Source: SAR202 cluster bacterium Io17-Chloro-G7
GTDB taxonomy: Bacteria > Chloroflexota > Dehalococcoidia > UBA3495
Length of the DNA stretch: 12,874 bases
NCBI GenBank assembly: GCA_002817055.1
Contig: MUCU01000047.1
Location: forward strand, 1 to 12,874
Reading direction: 5' to 3'
The first letter of the stretch is position 1; each line of letters opens with the position of its first letter. A model generated the notes under the pieces. It was not told the origin of the DNA. It ran no database searches and worked only from the letters and a program-made list of their open reading frames with translations. Shown here one piece after another: positions 6,158-12,874 of the stretch. Made by a program: the position numbers and the translations under genes.

Positions 6158-9100
6158 TCACGCCAGAATCTGAAGGACTTCTTCTGAGAGTTCTACAGAA
6201 AGTTCAACGGAAAAATTGCCGGAAAACTCAAATGTTTTGGTTTCCGACTCCCCGGTTAATTCGCCGGGAAACGATATTAGTTTCGGCAGAAACGAGTCCA
6301 TGATCCGATTTTGAAATTCATCGTAGGAATCAAAGCTCGTTAGCGTATACGTTGCTACGTCACCTCTGCCGTTGTGGCCGCAAAGTTGGGCGCTCAGTAT
6401 CAAGCTTTGAATGTGGGAAATGTGGTCCCTCCATAGCTCGTCACTGGTCTGCAGGTACAGCAGCTTCCCAAGTTTGCCATACTCATCGTCGGTAAAACGC
6501 ATCCGTGCCCGTTCCAAACTTGACTCTATCAACAAGGCGATTTCGTATTCCAACATGCTGAGGTCAACCCCCCATAGGTCGGAAGCGTCCACCTTGTAGT
6601 CTACGTCCAACTCCTCGCAGAGACCGGCGAACTGGCGTTGGTAGTCGTCGACCAGTAGTCCCGGAAAATATTTCTGGACCATTTGGGTAGCCATTGGGGT
6701 TACCAAACTCGCCCGAAATGCCAGGAAGTCTTTTATCCGAAGGATGTCTTTGCGTGTGCGGTAGTAAGCAAACGATTGGGCCTCGAAAACACGGGTGTAT
6801 TCTTCTACCAGCGCCCGTCTGGCTTCGGCATCCTTTTCAGCATTTGCCCGTATGTTTTCCAGGCGGCGGGTCAAGGGCGCCCCTTCCCAAAAAGTACGTC
6901 CTGCTGAGTCGGATTTTGCGTCCACCAACGTGGATGAAGCAGGAGCGGCATCGCCATGGAATTTAAAGAGCCCGTCTTCGGAAGACAAGAAGAACCGGGA
7001 AACGCCGAATGCGCCTTGCCTGCCGCTCCGGCCCTTGAGTTGCTGATCGACTCTTGCGGTATCGCTGCTTTCCGTACCGATGACATACAAGCCAAGGCCG
7101 AACTCCATAAAGACCGTGCTGCCAGTTGTGCTTCCGCCGGTGCTTCCGCCGGTAGCCGACACTATAATTTCGATAGCGTCGACCCGCCGGGTAGTGGCTA
7201 CGGAACAATCAGGTATTCCAGCGACAATGATGGGCAGCAAGAAATCTGCCGCATTTTCGGTGGGGCACTCTAGGGTTACTTGCCCAACACCTTCCTCTAG
7301 CAGCCGGGCCACTAAGGCTGCGTAGTTTTCAGCGATTTGGCGGTCCAATCCAGGCTCTAAGATAATGTCCGAACCCCTACCTGCCATGTCCGTGGCCACG
7401 GTCACAGCCCCCAAGCGCCCAGCTTGTTTAATGACCAGCTCTTCCTCCATGTCGTTGGCGGCATTAAGCAGGTTGTGCTCAATGCTGTCATTCGTCAATA
7501 GTTGTGAGATGGCGTCACATTCGTCTATAGAGTGGGTGCCGATTAAGACCGGTCTACCCACCTGATGACAGGACCGCACTTCGTCAACGATGGCCTGAAG
7601 CTTGTCGTTATTGTCGGAATAGAGCCTGGGCTCAAGGTCGGTGCGCTCGAGGCGCTTGTTCGGCGGCACCGGGACGACGTCCAATCCGTAGGACCGGCCA
7701 AACTCGTCTTTAGAGGACATGGCGGTACCGGTCATGCCGGAGACTTCGTGATATTGAGAGAGGAAGCCCCGGACGGATATCCGGCCCAGAACCGCGTTCT
7801 CGGGCTGCACCGGCACGCCTTCCTTTACTTCCAAAGCGGCCTGAAGTCCGTAGTGAAAACGAGTATCGGGGCGCCCTCTGCCGGTGTACTTGTCCAGCAG
7901 CACAACCTGGTCATCCCTGACCAGGTAATCGACGTTTTTCTTGAGCAGGACGTAGGCCCACAGCATCCGGACCACCTGTTGCATCCGGTCCTGTCTCCGG
8001 GCCAGTTGCCGTTGGCGGTTGTTGACTTCCTTCCGGCGTTGTGCCAAGGGCAACCCGCCGGTGTTCGCTTCTATACTGCTTATTTCTTCCTGTAATGCCA
8101 GGTCATCGAACAAATGACCCAGGCGAGACTCGACGTAATCCTGGCCTTTCTCGGTTAAACATAAAGACTGGCCCCTGTCGTCAATCCAGTAATACAGGTC
8201 GCGGGTCATGTTCTCGAAGTCTTCGTCGATGCGTTCTGCCGTGATAGTCCGCAGCACGCGTTTCAATAGCTTGGGGTCGGTTGCGAACTCTCGGCGCAGC
8301 ACGTCGCTTTCTGGCTCCGCCAGATACAGCTTGGTTAAGAGCAGAAGGTAGGGCTTTGACCGGGGCCGATCCTGCTCCAACTCTTGTTCAAAGTTGGAGA
8401 CAACGCTTTGCTGCAGATTAACTAACTGTTCGATAGCAGTACGGAGTTTGGCGGGAATCCTGGGGATGGACCCTGTGCCACCGGCGATAATTAGCGGCAT
8501 GTTGGCTTCATCGATCATTGCGTGGTCCGCCTCGTCGACGATGGCCACGTCCAGGTTTCTTTGCACCAATTCTGCGGCAGACAGCTTGAGGTTGTCCCGC
8601 ATGAAGTCGAAGCCGAACTCCCGCAGCGCACCGTACACAATGTTTTTTCCATATGAAATGCGGCGCTCCGAGTCCTCCATGAATTCCAAGACTGCGCTCC
8701 CGCTCAAGCCGAGGGACTCGTAGACTGCGGCCAACCATTCGGCGTCCCGGCTGGCCAGGTAATCGTTGGCGGTGATTATGTGCACCGGCCTTCCGTGAAC
8801 TGCGTGTAGCACAGCCGGAAAGGCCGCAGCGACGGTTTTGCCCTCGCCAGCGTTCATCTCCACAATCTTGCCCTGGTACAACAAAATTCCTGCAAGAAGC
8901 TGCTCATCGGTCGCCTGAAAAGTCAAAATGCCGTCAGTATCTTGCGTGCGGAGGGTCTGATAAAAACTAGCGGGGAGGAGGATGTCGGCTGTGTATTCGA
9001 CCTGGCTTCTTTTGTTAACGAACAGAATCGTGCCGACGATGATTCTCTCGGCGGGATTCAGACCATGGCGGAGCAAAATTGGTGCGACGGCGCTTTCGAA

Positions 9101-9502
9101 ACTCTCCCAGCATGTTTTCCCTTGGCCCTCCCACAAGTTCAGGGCCCGCCCATAATCGAGGCCGCGGGATATTCGGTCAGCCCTATTGTGAAAGGACTCA
9201 AAGCTTGGGCCCGGGACGGACTTGTCGAATAATTGGGCTGAGTCGAACAGTCGCCATGCTCCCAGTCGCCTGCTTATGGCTTCGTCGACGACGGCGAACA
9301 CTTCGGGCAGAGCGTGTTCACTGGCTCCGCCTTGAACCTCGCGGGTCAGGCGCGTGAGAGTATCTCGCAGTTCGGCATCGGAACAGGACCCCACCTTCTG
9401 CTTGCGGATATTTTTAAGGGTGTTTCGCCCCAACCGCACGTCTGCTCCTTTACGGGCATCCGCAGCGTGGCGAAGACTATCGAGCCAACCCAAATCGGGC
9501 AT
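6158..9502 (-). CDS. Divergent SecA-family translocase ATPase (accessory SecA paralogue)
   Basis: About 1,114 residues, longer than typical SecA (about 840-1,000). Numbering here is from the GTG at 9511; the ATG at 9502 is residue 4 and is the preferred start, with no strong ribosome-binding site for either. Seen in order: a SecA N-terminus (about 42-90); an insertion of about 105 residues (91-195); FQATDEQLLAGIL and EMNAGEGKT (Walker A 222-226, where canonical SecA has MRTGEGKT); ITANDYLASRDAEWL; DEAD box 326-329 in VDEADHAMIDEANMPLIIAG; a cross-linking domain with YWIDDRGQSLCLTEKG (441-456); VSGMTGTA (590-597); ATDMAGRGSDI (706-715); a second insertion with a GGSTGGST linker (about 720-805); VIGTESSDTARVDQQLKGRSGRQG (810-833); and helical wing/scaffold with LWRDHISHIQSL. 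The C-terminal zinc-binding SEC-C motif is absent. SecA drives ATP-dependent export through SecYEG. The insertions, changed Walker A context and accessory neighbourhood point to a specialised paralogue, possibly serving the adjacent lipoprotein. Confidence 0.92.
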   Translation of the reverse strand: MPDLGWLDSLRHAADARKGADVRLGRNTLKNIRKQKVGSCSDAELRDTLTRLTREVQGGASEHALPEVFAVVDEAISRRLGAWRLFDSAQLFDKSVPGPSFESFHNRADRISRGLDYGRALNLWEGQGKTCWESFESAVAPILLRHGLNPAERIIVGTILFVNKRSQVEYTADILLPASFYQTLRTQDTDGILTFQATDEQLLAGILLYQGKIVEMNAGEGKTVAAAFPAVLHAVHGRPVHIITANDYLASRDAEWLAAVYESLGLSGSAVLEFMEDSERRISYGKNIVYGALREFGFDFMRDNLKLSAAELVQRNLDVAIVDEADHAMIDEANMPLIIAGGTGSIPRIPAKLRTAIEQLVNLQQSVVSNFEQELEQDRPRSKPYLLLLTKLYLAEPESDVLRREFATDPKLLKRVLRTITAERIDEDFENMTRDLYYWIDDRGQSLCLTEKGQDYVESRLGHLFDDLALQEEISSIEANTGGLPLAQRRKEVNNRQRQLARRQDRMQQVVRMLWAYVLLKKNVDYLVRDDQVVLLDKYTGRGRPDTRFHYGLQAALEVKEGVPVQPENAVLGRISVRGFLSQYHEVSGMTGTAMSSKDEFGRSYGLDVVPVPPNKRLERTDLEPRLYSDNNDKLQAIVDEVRSCHQVGRPVLIGTHSIDECDAISQLLTNDSIEHNLLNAANDMEEELVIKQAGRLGAVTVATDMAGRGSDIILEPGLDRQIAENYAALVARLLEEGVGQVTLECPTENAADFLLPIIVAGIPDCSVATTRRVDAIEIIVSATGGSTGGSTTGSTVFMEFGLGLYVIGTESSDTARVDQQLKGRSGRQGAFGVSRFFLSSEDGLFKFHGDAAPASSTLVDAKSDSAGRTFWEGAPLTRRLENIRANAEKDAEARRALVEEYTRVFEAQSFAYYRTRKDILRIKDFLAFRASLVTPMATQMVQKYFPGLLVDDYQRQFAGLCEELDVDYKVDASDLWGVDLSMLEYEIALLIESSLERARMRFTDDEYGKLGKLLYLQTSDELWRDHISHIQSLILSAQLCGHNGRGDVATYTLTSFDSYDEFQNRIMDSFLPKLISFPGELTGESETKTFEFSGNFSVELSVELSEEVLQILA
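7128..7151 (-). repeat. 12-bp exact tandem duplication inside the SecA-like gene
   Basis: GTGCTTCCGCCG occurs twice back to back (7128-7139, 7140-7151) on the plus strand. On the coding strand it encodes GGST twice, part of the flexible GGSTGGSTTGST linker in the second SecA insertion (about residues 788-799). The exact repeat keeps the reading frame and looks like a slippage expansion. Confidence 0.85.
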
Positions 9503-9607
9503 CTTAACCACGGGAATATTGACCAGCCGCAGATTGACCCACCGGAGTGCTACTTAGCATTCTTATGCTGCCTCTCATGTTTTAAGCCTGTCGAAGCCTA
9601 TGGGTTT

Positions 9608-9622
9608 TCCGGTTAGACCGGA
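9608..9622. other. Small perfect hairpin before the SecA-like gene
   Basis: TCCGGT-TAG-ACCGGA, a six-base perfect stem with a three-base loop, starting five bases after the K+ channel stop on the minus strand. No T run follows on either strand, so it is at best a weak or processed transcript boundary. A second small hairpin, AGCAT-TCTT-ATGCT, lies at 9556-9569. I found no convincing promoter for the SecA-like gene in the 125-base gap, so read-through from the channel gene is plausible. Confidence 0.4.
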
Positions 9623-9627
9623 GCATG

Positions 9628-10695
9628 TCATGAAATCAGGGACGCTTGTATGTCCGTCCATTTAAGTCGGGTGGGACTGATGTAGACTAACACGTCGTCT
9701 TTGGCTGGGAACAACGCAGTGAACTGGAGCAGCACGGACCCGTTACGCACAATACCCACCAGGTTAATATCCAAATCAAGCATCCGCTTGGCGATGTCCG
9801 GGTAGGATGTATGATCTTCGGGCACTGCTTGCAAACGGGTGCTCAATAGGGTGCCTTCCAGTTGATTGCTGGTGATTACTTGGGCCAGCAAGCTGACGCC
9901 TGGGTCTTGAGACTCTTGGACCAGAAGGTTGTTGGCCATCTGTAGGGGGAAAACCAGCGACACATTGTCCATACCTTCAAATAGCACTGCGTGCCTAGGG
10001 TTGACACACTCCGCCGTGGCCATTATTCGGGGGTTGAGGCGGTGCAGAACGGACACTGCCGACGCTGCGATGCTGTCACTGTTGGGGTCGTCGTAACCCG
10101 TGCTCAGGATAATTGCTTTATGTGCGGTGGCCACAGCCGCCCGTTCATAGGTTTCCGTTTCCAAGGGCGAGCCGCGGATGAAGTAAATATTGGGTTGAGA
10201 GAATGGCAAAGATTCGATGCGGTCGGTCACTATCGCAATGTCGTCATCCCGGTGGGCCGAGTCCGACGTGAACTCGTCGATTATGTGGCGGACCCGGGCT
10301 TCGCTGGGGTAATTGATTATCAATATATGTTCTTTCACCAATATCCTCCCCCTGCCGGTCCGCTCCCGCTGCTGTAAATCAATTAGCCAATTGATTATCA
10401 AGCCAGCCCAAGCGGTAAATGCAGTGAGGCCCAACACCGTAATAAAAACTACGGTCCCGATCCTGGACCCAATTGTGGTTGCGGAAAGGTCACCGTATCC
10501 AATGGTTGTGATTGATACCACACTGTACCAAAAACTATCCCCAATGGATAATTCCGTACGCACCCCACGCTCGAATAGGTAAAAGGTCATGGCGTTGCCG
10601 AAGATGCTGATTAGCAGGGCGGCAACGACCATTGTAGAACCGATCCTCTTCTTGCGACGGGCCCGGTTCATGAGTGCTATAAATTGACTCATCAT
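9628..10695 (-). CDS. Two-TM potassium channel with RCK (TrkA-N/TrkA-C) domains
   Basis: 355 residues from the ATG at 10695. Helix TM1 is at about 19-42, the pore loop carries the K+ selectivity filter TTIGYGD (63-69), and TM2 is at about 77-106. A cytosolic RCK_N domain begins at HILIINYPSEAR (about 123-134) and an RCK_C-like domain covers roughly 275-355. This is the standard layout of MthK-type channels, which form tetramers in the inner membrane gated by ligands bound to the RCK ring. The usual Gly-rich dinucleotide loop (G-x-G-x-x-G) is replaced by N-Y-P-S-E-A, so nucleotide binding is probably lost or altered. An in-frame TTG at 10713 would add six residues but has no ribosome-binding site; GGGAG and GGA precede the ATG. 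It lies 46 bases after the transglutaminase-like gene, consistent with co-transcription. Channel genes of this type are also found near DUF350 genes in other bacteria, as far as I recall. Confidence 0.93.
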   Translation of the reverse strand: MMSQFIALMNRARRKKRIGSTMVVAALLISIFGNAMTFYLFERGVRTELSIGDSFWYSVVSITTIGYGDLSATTIGSRIGTVVFITVLGLTAFTAWAGLIINWLIDLQQRERTGRGRILVKEHILIINYPSEARVRHIIDEFTSDSAHRDDDIAIVTDRIESLPFSQPNIYFIRGSPLETETYERAAVATAHKAIILSTGYDDPNSDSIAASAVSVLHRLNPRIMATAECVNPRHAVLFEGMDNVSLVFPLQMANNLLVQESQDPGVSLLAQVITSNQLEGTLLSTRLQAVPEDHTSYPDIAKRMLDLDINLVGIVRNGSVLLQFTALFPAKDDVLVYISPTRLKWTDIQASLIS

Positions 10696-10741
10696 GTTCT
10701 GGTCCGCTCCCAATCTGATCGGTGGCGCCCGCTCAAGCGTT

Positions 10742-12139
10742 TCATGCGCCCAGCTTGATTAACACTAAGCCGGCTTGATGGCCAGGACCTTCGCTTTCGT
10801 TGTACCGGGATAGCAGGTGCTGGTGGGACGCTAGCACTTGGTTGCTGGCGAAGGGGTGTTTCTTGGCAAACTGACCTCCGATCTCGGAGTCCAGGTCCCA
10901 TCCGTCGCTGATGGCATATTGCATGCCAACTTTCTCGCAGGCGCTTTTGTATTGCCTCTCAACTCGCTGAAACTCACTTTGGGTTTTGTAAGGAATCGCC
11001 GTGACGAAATATCCCTTGGATATAAAAAGCCCTAACTCGTTTTCAAAAACCTGGATTAAATCCGCCTCGGGAATCCAGCCCTCCAAAGCGAAAAGCAAAT
11101 TCTCCGGAATATCCTGAGAGACCCTGTGGTAGTAAAAGGCTTCCTCGTGCAGGGACATCCTGACCGCCAGAGGTTCTTTTCCAGGGTATTCACCCAGTAG
11201 CTTAGCCTCATCCCCAGCCAGGAACAAGAAGGGTATATTCCCGTTGGTCGCATCTACGAGGATTTCCCGGCCTTCCACACGGTACAAAAGCGCCATGTGC
11301 TGCCAGTAACGCATGTAGCGTTTCGAAAATTCAAACTCGAAGGTGCTCAGAAGCTCCCGTAGTTTTTCTTCCGGGATTGGTCTATTAGCATTGGGTCCCG
11401 CCAGCAGATACTCCGACTCATACCCCAGATTGTCGGTGAGAAACTTTAGGGCTTGGACCTTTTCGGAGCAGACCCCACCGCCGCCGTCCATGATGTTACG
11501 TACGGTTTCGTCTCCGGACTTGAAAATCAGCTTCTGCCCGGTAAACCGGGAGTAGCTCTCGAAGTCGGCTTCCCAGATGCGTTCGGCCAATGCCCGAAGG
11601 AGAGTCAGTTTGGCATTTAGAGATTTTTGCTCAAGTATCACTCCGGCTTCGGCGGGACTGTGGTACCGTTCCAGCGCTGAGCGGACAAACCCTACAAACA
11701 CCGTCTCGTTCTTGCTCCACCTACTTTTATGGAAGCCTACCCAGTTGCGAGCGTAACTGACGTTCATCCGGTCTATTGCCAGGTCAATGACCGAGACCTC
11801 CGTATCGCCGGCAAGCCCCGCTCCAGTAACAGGGACTACTCCAGGCGCTAAAGTTCGGCTCTGTTGTTTCGTGGTGGCGCCGGTGAAGATGTCGTGCAGG
11901 CGACCGTTGTCGTCGCTGACGTAAACCAAATCCTGTATAGCCAACAAGTTCTGTAGCGACTCAGGGGTAATCCGGCGCTGTTCGCACAACTGTTCAATGG
12001 GAGGGTTCTTGAGGTATTTATCCAGCAATCGTTCCCAAGGCAACCGGACATCCTGCGGGTCTAGGCGGAGGGCACACCTTCTTGTCGTTAGCAAGTCGGT
12101 GATCTGAAGAATGAAGTTGGGATTTTCTGTGTCTGGCAT
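10742..12139 (-). CDS. Transglutaminase/arylamine N-acetyltransferase-fold cysteine enzyme
   Basis: 465 residues, soluble, no signal peptide. The central part carries a likely Cys-His-Asp triad: C224 in MDGGGGVCSEKVQALKFL, H281 in YWQHMALLYRVEG and D296 in ILVDATNG. The His-to-Asp spacing of 15 and the G-G-x-C, H-x-x-x-x-x-x-V and D-A/T-x-G contexts are those of the transglutaminase-core/NAT superfamily, which includes cross-linking transglutaminases, cysteine peptidases and acyl transferases. The N-terminal 130 and C-terminal 150 residues are unassigned. It is the first gene of the minus-strand run, preceded only by GGGATTCCT before the ATG, with no clear promoter. In a neighbourhood with a polyamine-type decarboxylase, an amine-transfer or amidase role is attractive, but the substrate is unknown. 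Family confidence is moderate because the call rests on motif spacing alone. Confidence 0.72.
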   Translation of the reverse strand: MPDTENPNFILQITDLLTTRRCALRLDPQDVRLPWERLLDKYLKNPPIEQLCEQRRITPESLQNLLAIQDLVYVSDDNGRLHDIFTGATTKQQSRTLAPGVVPVTGAGLAGDTEVSVIDLAIDRMNVSYARNWVGFHKSRWSKNETVFVGFVRSALERYHSPAEAGVILEQKSLNAKLTLLRALAERIWEADFESYSRFTGQKLIFKSGDETVRNIMDGGGGVCSEKVQALKFLTDNLGYESEYLLAGPNANRPIPEEKLRELLSTFEFEFSKRYMRYWQHMALLYRVEGREILVDATNGNIPFLFLAGDEAKLLGEYPGKEPLAVRMSLHEEAFYYHRVSQDIPENLLFALEGWIPEADLIQVFENELGLFISKGYFVTAIPYKTQSEFQRVERQYKSACEKVGMQYAISDGWDLDSEIGGQFAKKHPFASNQVLASHQHLLSRYNESEGPGHQAGLVLIKLGA

Positions 12140-12484
12140 AGGAATCCCGGGGAATGGCGATTAAGAAAAAATTGACGCGTTGTGGGCGTTGGCTACGAAT
12201 TGGGACCTAAATGACCTAATCCACGCTGACGATAGAAATGTCGCGACAAACCTGTGAAAGATGATGGGATGATACCTTCAGGACGAGAGGCTTGTCTATC
12301 TGCGCCGCCAGACTAAGCTTCTCGAATCTCAATTGGTGGCCCTCACCAAAGTGCGGAAGCAACGTCACTACAGAGGCCCAATTTATTGCTGTTTGCGCCG
12401 CCGCCAAACTATCACCAACCCTAATCTAAAAGGTGTGGGAATTAGCACAGTGGGTACCCATACGCTAAATTGGAAGGGGATTAC

Positions 12485-12550
12485 CGAATTTACCATAAGT
12501 ACAAGAAGTTTGATAATCGGTTTTACCGTGAGTACGGACAATTTCGTGAT
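12485..12550 (+). repeat. Degenerate 33-bp direct repeat, two units
   Basis: CGAATTTACCATAAGTAC (12485-12502) and CGGTTTTACCGTGAGTAC (12518-12535) match at 14 of 18 positions and are exactly 33 bases, or 11 codons, apart. In the plus frame they read EFTISTRSLII then GFTVSTDNFVI, a possible 11-residue repeat. No supported gene contains it, so it may be the relic of a repetitive coding sequence or a chance similarity. Confidence 0.4.
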
Positions 12551-12620
12551 AGTGAAATCAGCGGGGGAGCCACCAAATGCTGAGTTAAGATATCTGGCAG
12601 CGAAGCCAGTGCGGAACTTG

Positions 12621-12661
12621 AACTGGAAGGTGCGCCGATAATTTCGGCGCACCTTCCAGTT
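12621..12661. repeat. 18-bp perfect inverted repeat (strong hairpin)
   Basis: AACTGGAAGGTGCGCCGA (12621-12638) and TCGGCGCACCTTCCAGTT (12644-12661) are exact reverse complements around a five-base loop, TAATT. The pairing stops abruptly at both outer ends. No T run follows on either strand, so it is not a standard intrinsic terminator. A REP-type element, the end of a small mobile element or a factor-dependent transcript boundary are all possible. Confidence 0.9.
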
Positions 12662-12738
12662 AGTACCAGTATCCGAATGCCAAGAGAGTAGGGCGAGATG
12701 CCACAGTTTTTTATGCTCCCTCCCAGGCTGGAAATGGT

Positions 12739-12763
12739 TATAATATCGGGGCCTGAAAAGGCC
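12739..12763 (+). promoter_or_regulatory. TATAAT followed by a GAAA-loop hairpin
   Basis: A perfect -10-like TATAAT (12739-12744) has no recognisable -35 at the right distance, though TG lies four bases upstream as in a near-extended -10. Immediately after it, GGCCT-GAAA-AGGCC (12750-12763) forms a five-base stem closed by a GNRA-type tetraloop, at or next to the predicted transcript start. It would lie just upstream of the 12-bp repeat array. Confidence 0.3.
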
Positions 12764-12782
12764 AAGATATGCTTTGCCTAAA

Positions 12783-12874
12783 ATGCTAAACTACTTTGTA
12801 AACTACTTTGTAAACTACTTTGTAAACTACTTTGTAAACTACTTTGTAAACTACTTTGTAAACTACTTTGTAAA
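12783..12874 (+). CDS. Possible repeat-encoding open frame running off the right edge
   Basis: An ATG at 12783 opens a frame that reads M-L-N and then YFVN repeated to the window end, because the 12-bp repeat has no stop in this frame. There is no Shine-Dalgarno near it. A four-residue hydrophobic repeat is an unusual protein, so the frame is most likely incidental to the DNA repeat. It is listed only because it is open and truncated. Confidence 0.12.
   Translation, partial: MLNYFVNYFVNYFVNYFVNYFVNYFVNYFV
12791..12874. repeat. 12-bp tandem repeat, seven exact copies
   Basis: CTACTTTGTAAA is repeated seven times without a single change and fills the sequence exactly to its last base. The final bases before it (ATGCTAAA) may be a degenerate partial copy. 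The array probably continues beyond the window. The unit is not a palindrome and there are no spacers, so it is neither a CRISPR array nor a simple inverted site. A minisatellite-like array, iteron-type protein-binding repeats or a contig broken at a collapsed repeat all fit. Confidence 0.97.

Larger units (their letters stand above)
12140..12782. other. Long gene-poor region with repeats
   Basis: No convincing complete gene. Overlapping short open frames on both strands (about 12333-12652) have no ribosome-binding site and unlikely composition. The stretch contains the perfect palindrome TGGGTACCCA (12451-12460), a degenerate 33-bp repeat, an 18-bp inverted repeat, and a TATAAT followed by a GNRA-type hairpin near the right end; the last three are listed separately. 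Any promoter for the transglutaminase-like gene must lie in this region, but I see no good -35/-10 pair on the minus strand. Confidence 0.6.

Noticed and set aside
7565..8095. 176-codon plus-strand open frame opposite the SecA-like gene
   Set aside because: It is a shadow of the conserved SecA coding frame; the SecA motifs on the other strand are unambiguous.
12172..12199. TTGACG with TACGAA 16 bases later on the plus strand
   Set aside because: The -10 matches consensus at only three positions and no plus-strand gene follows.
12333..12652. Overlapping open frames of about 90-100 codons on both strands
   Set aside because: No ribosome-binding site, unlikely composition, and they overlap the 18-bp inverted repeat, so they look non-coding.
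12621..12661. Rho-independent terminator
   Set aside because: The stem is strong but neither strand has a following T run.
12791..12874. CRISPR array
   Set aside because: The repeats are 12 bases, directly adjacent and without spacers; no cas genes are present.

Overview
This is a bacterial chromosomal or contig-end segment with eight substantial genes. There are no rRNA or tRNA genes, no insertion sequences and no CRISPR array. The genes encode a lipoprotein with a classic lipobox, a SecA-family ATPase, a TrkA-type K+ channel and a DUF350 membrane protein, so the DNA is bacterial. Base composition is moderate and the start codons appear to mix ATG and GTG. I cannot name the phylum from the sequence. 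The absence of recognisable core genes suggests an accessory or uncultured-lineage region.

Layout. The left edge (1-308) holds no complete gene. On the minus strand it has a promoter-like pair, a very good Shine-Dalgarno and an ATG at 11 running off the window, probably the start of a truncated gene. Next comes a minus-strand pair, a carboxynorspermidine decarboxylase-like (NspC) PLP enzyme followed by a DUF3326 protein whose GTG start lies 4 nt after the nspC stop. Head-to-head with it, across a 236-bp regulatory region carrying a strong sigma70-like promoter, is the only plus-strand gene of size: a duplicated DUF350 (UPF0719/YjfL-type) eight-helix membrane protein. Convergent with DUF350 is a co-directional minus-strand run reading 12139 to 4086: transglutaminase/NAT-fold cysteine enzyme, two-TM K+ channel with RCK domains, a large divergent SecA paralogue, a glycine-rich EF-hand-like lipoprotein, and an acidic protein I do not recognise. 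From 12140 to the right edge there is no convincing complete gene. That stretch carries an 18-bp perfect inverted repeat, a degenerate 33-bp repeat and, at the very end, seven exact copies of a 12-bp tandem repeat.

How the genes may work together. In E. coli the DUF350 gene yjfL sits in yjfI-J-K-L-M-C, with a PspA-like protein, a small lipoprotein (YjfM) and a glutathionylspermidine-synthetase-like ligase (YjfC). As I recall, actinobacterial DUF350 loci also carry ion channels and polyamine-type enzymes. This window repeats that theme (DUF350, lipoprotein, K+ channel, polyamine-type decarboxylase) with unusual partners: a SecA paralogue with a roughly 105-residue N-terminal insertion, a Cys-His-Asp enzyme, DUF3326, and a new acidic protein. 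My best hypothesis is an envelope-associated module in which a polyamine or related amine, a channel and a dedicated export motor cooperate. The grouping is inference; the individual family calls for SecA, the K+ channel, NspC-like, DUF3326 and DUF350 are firm.
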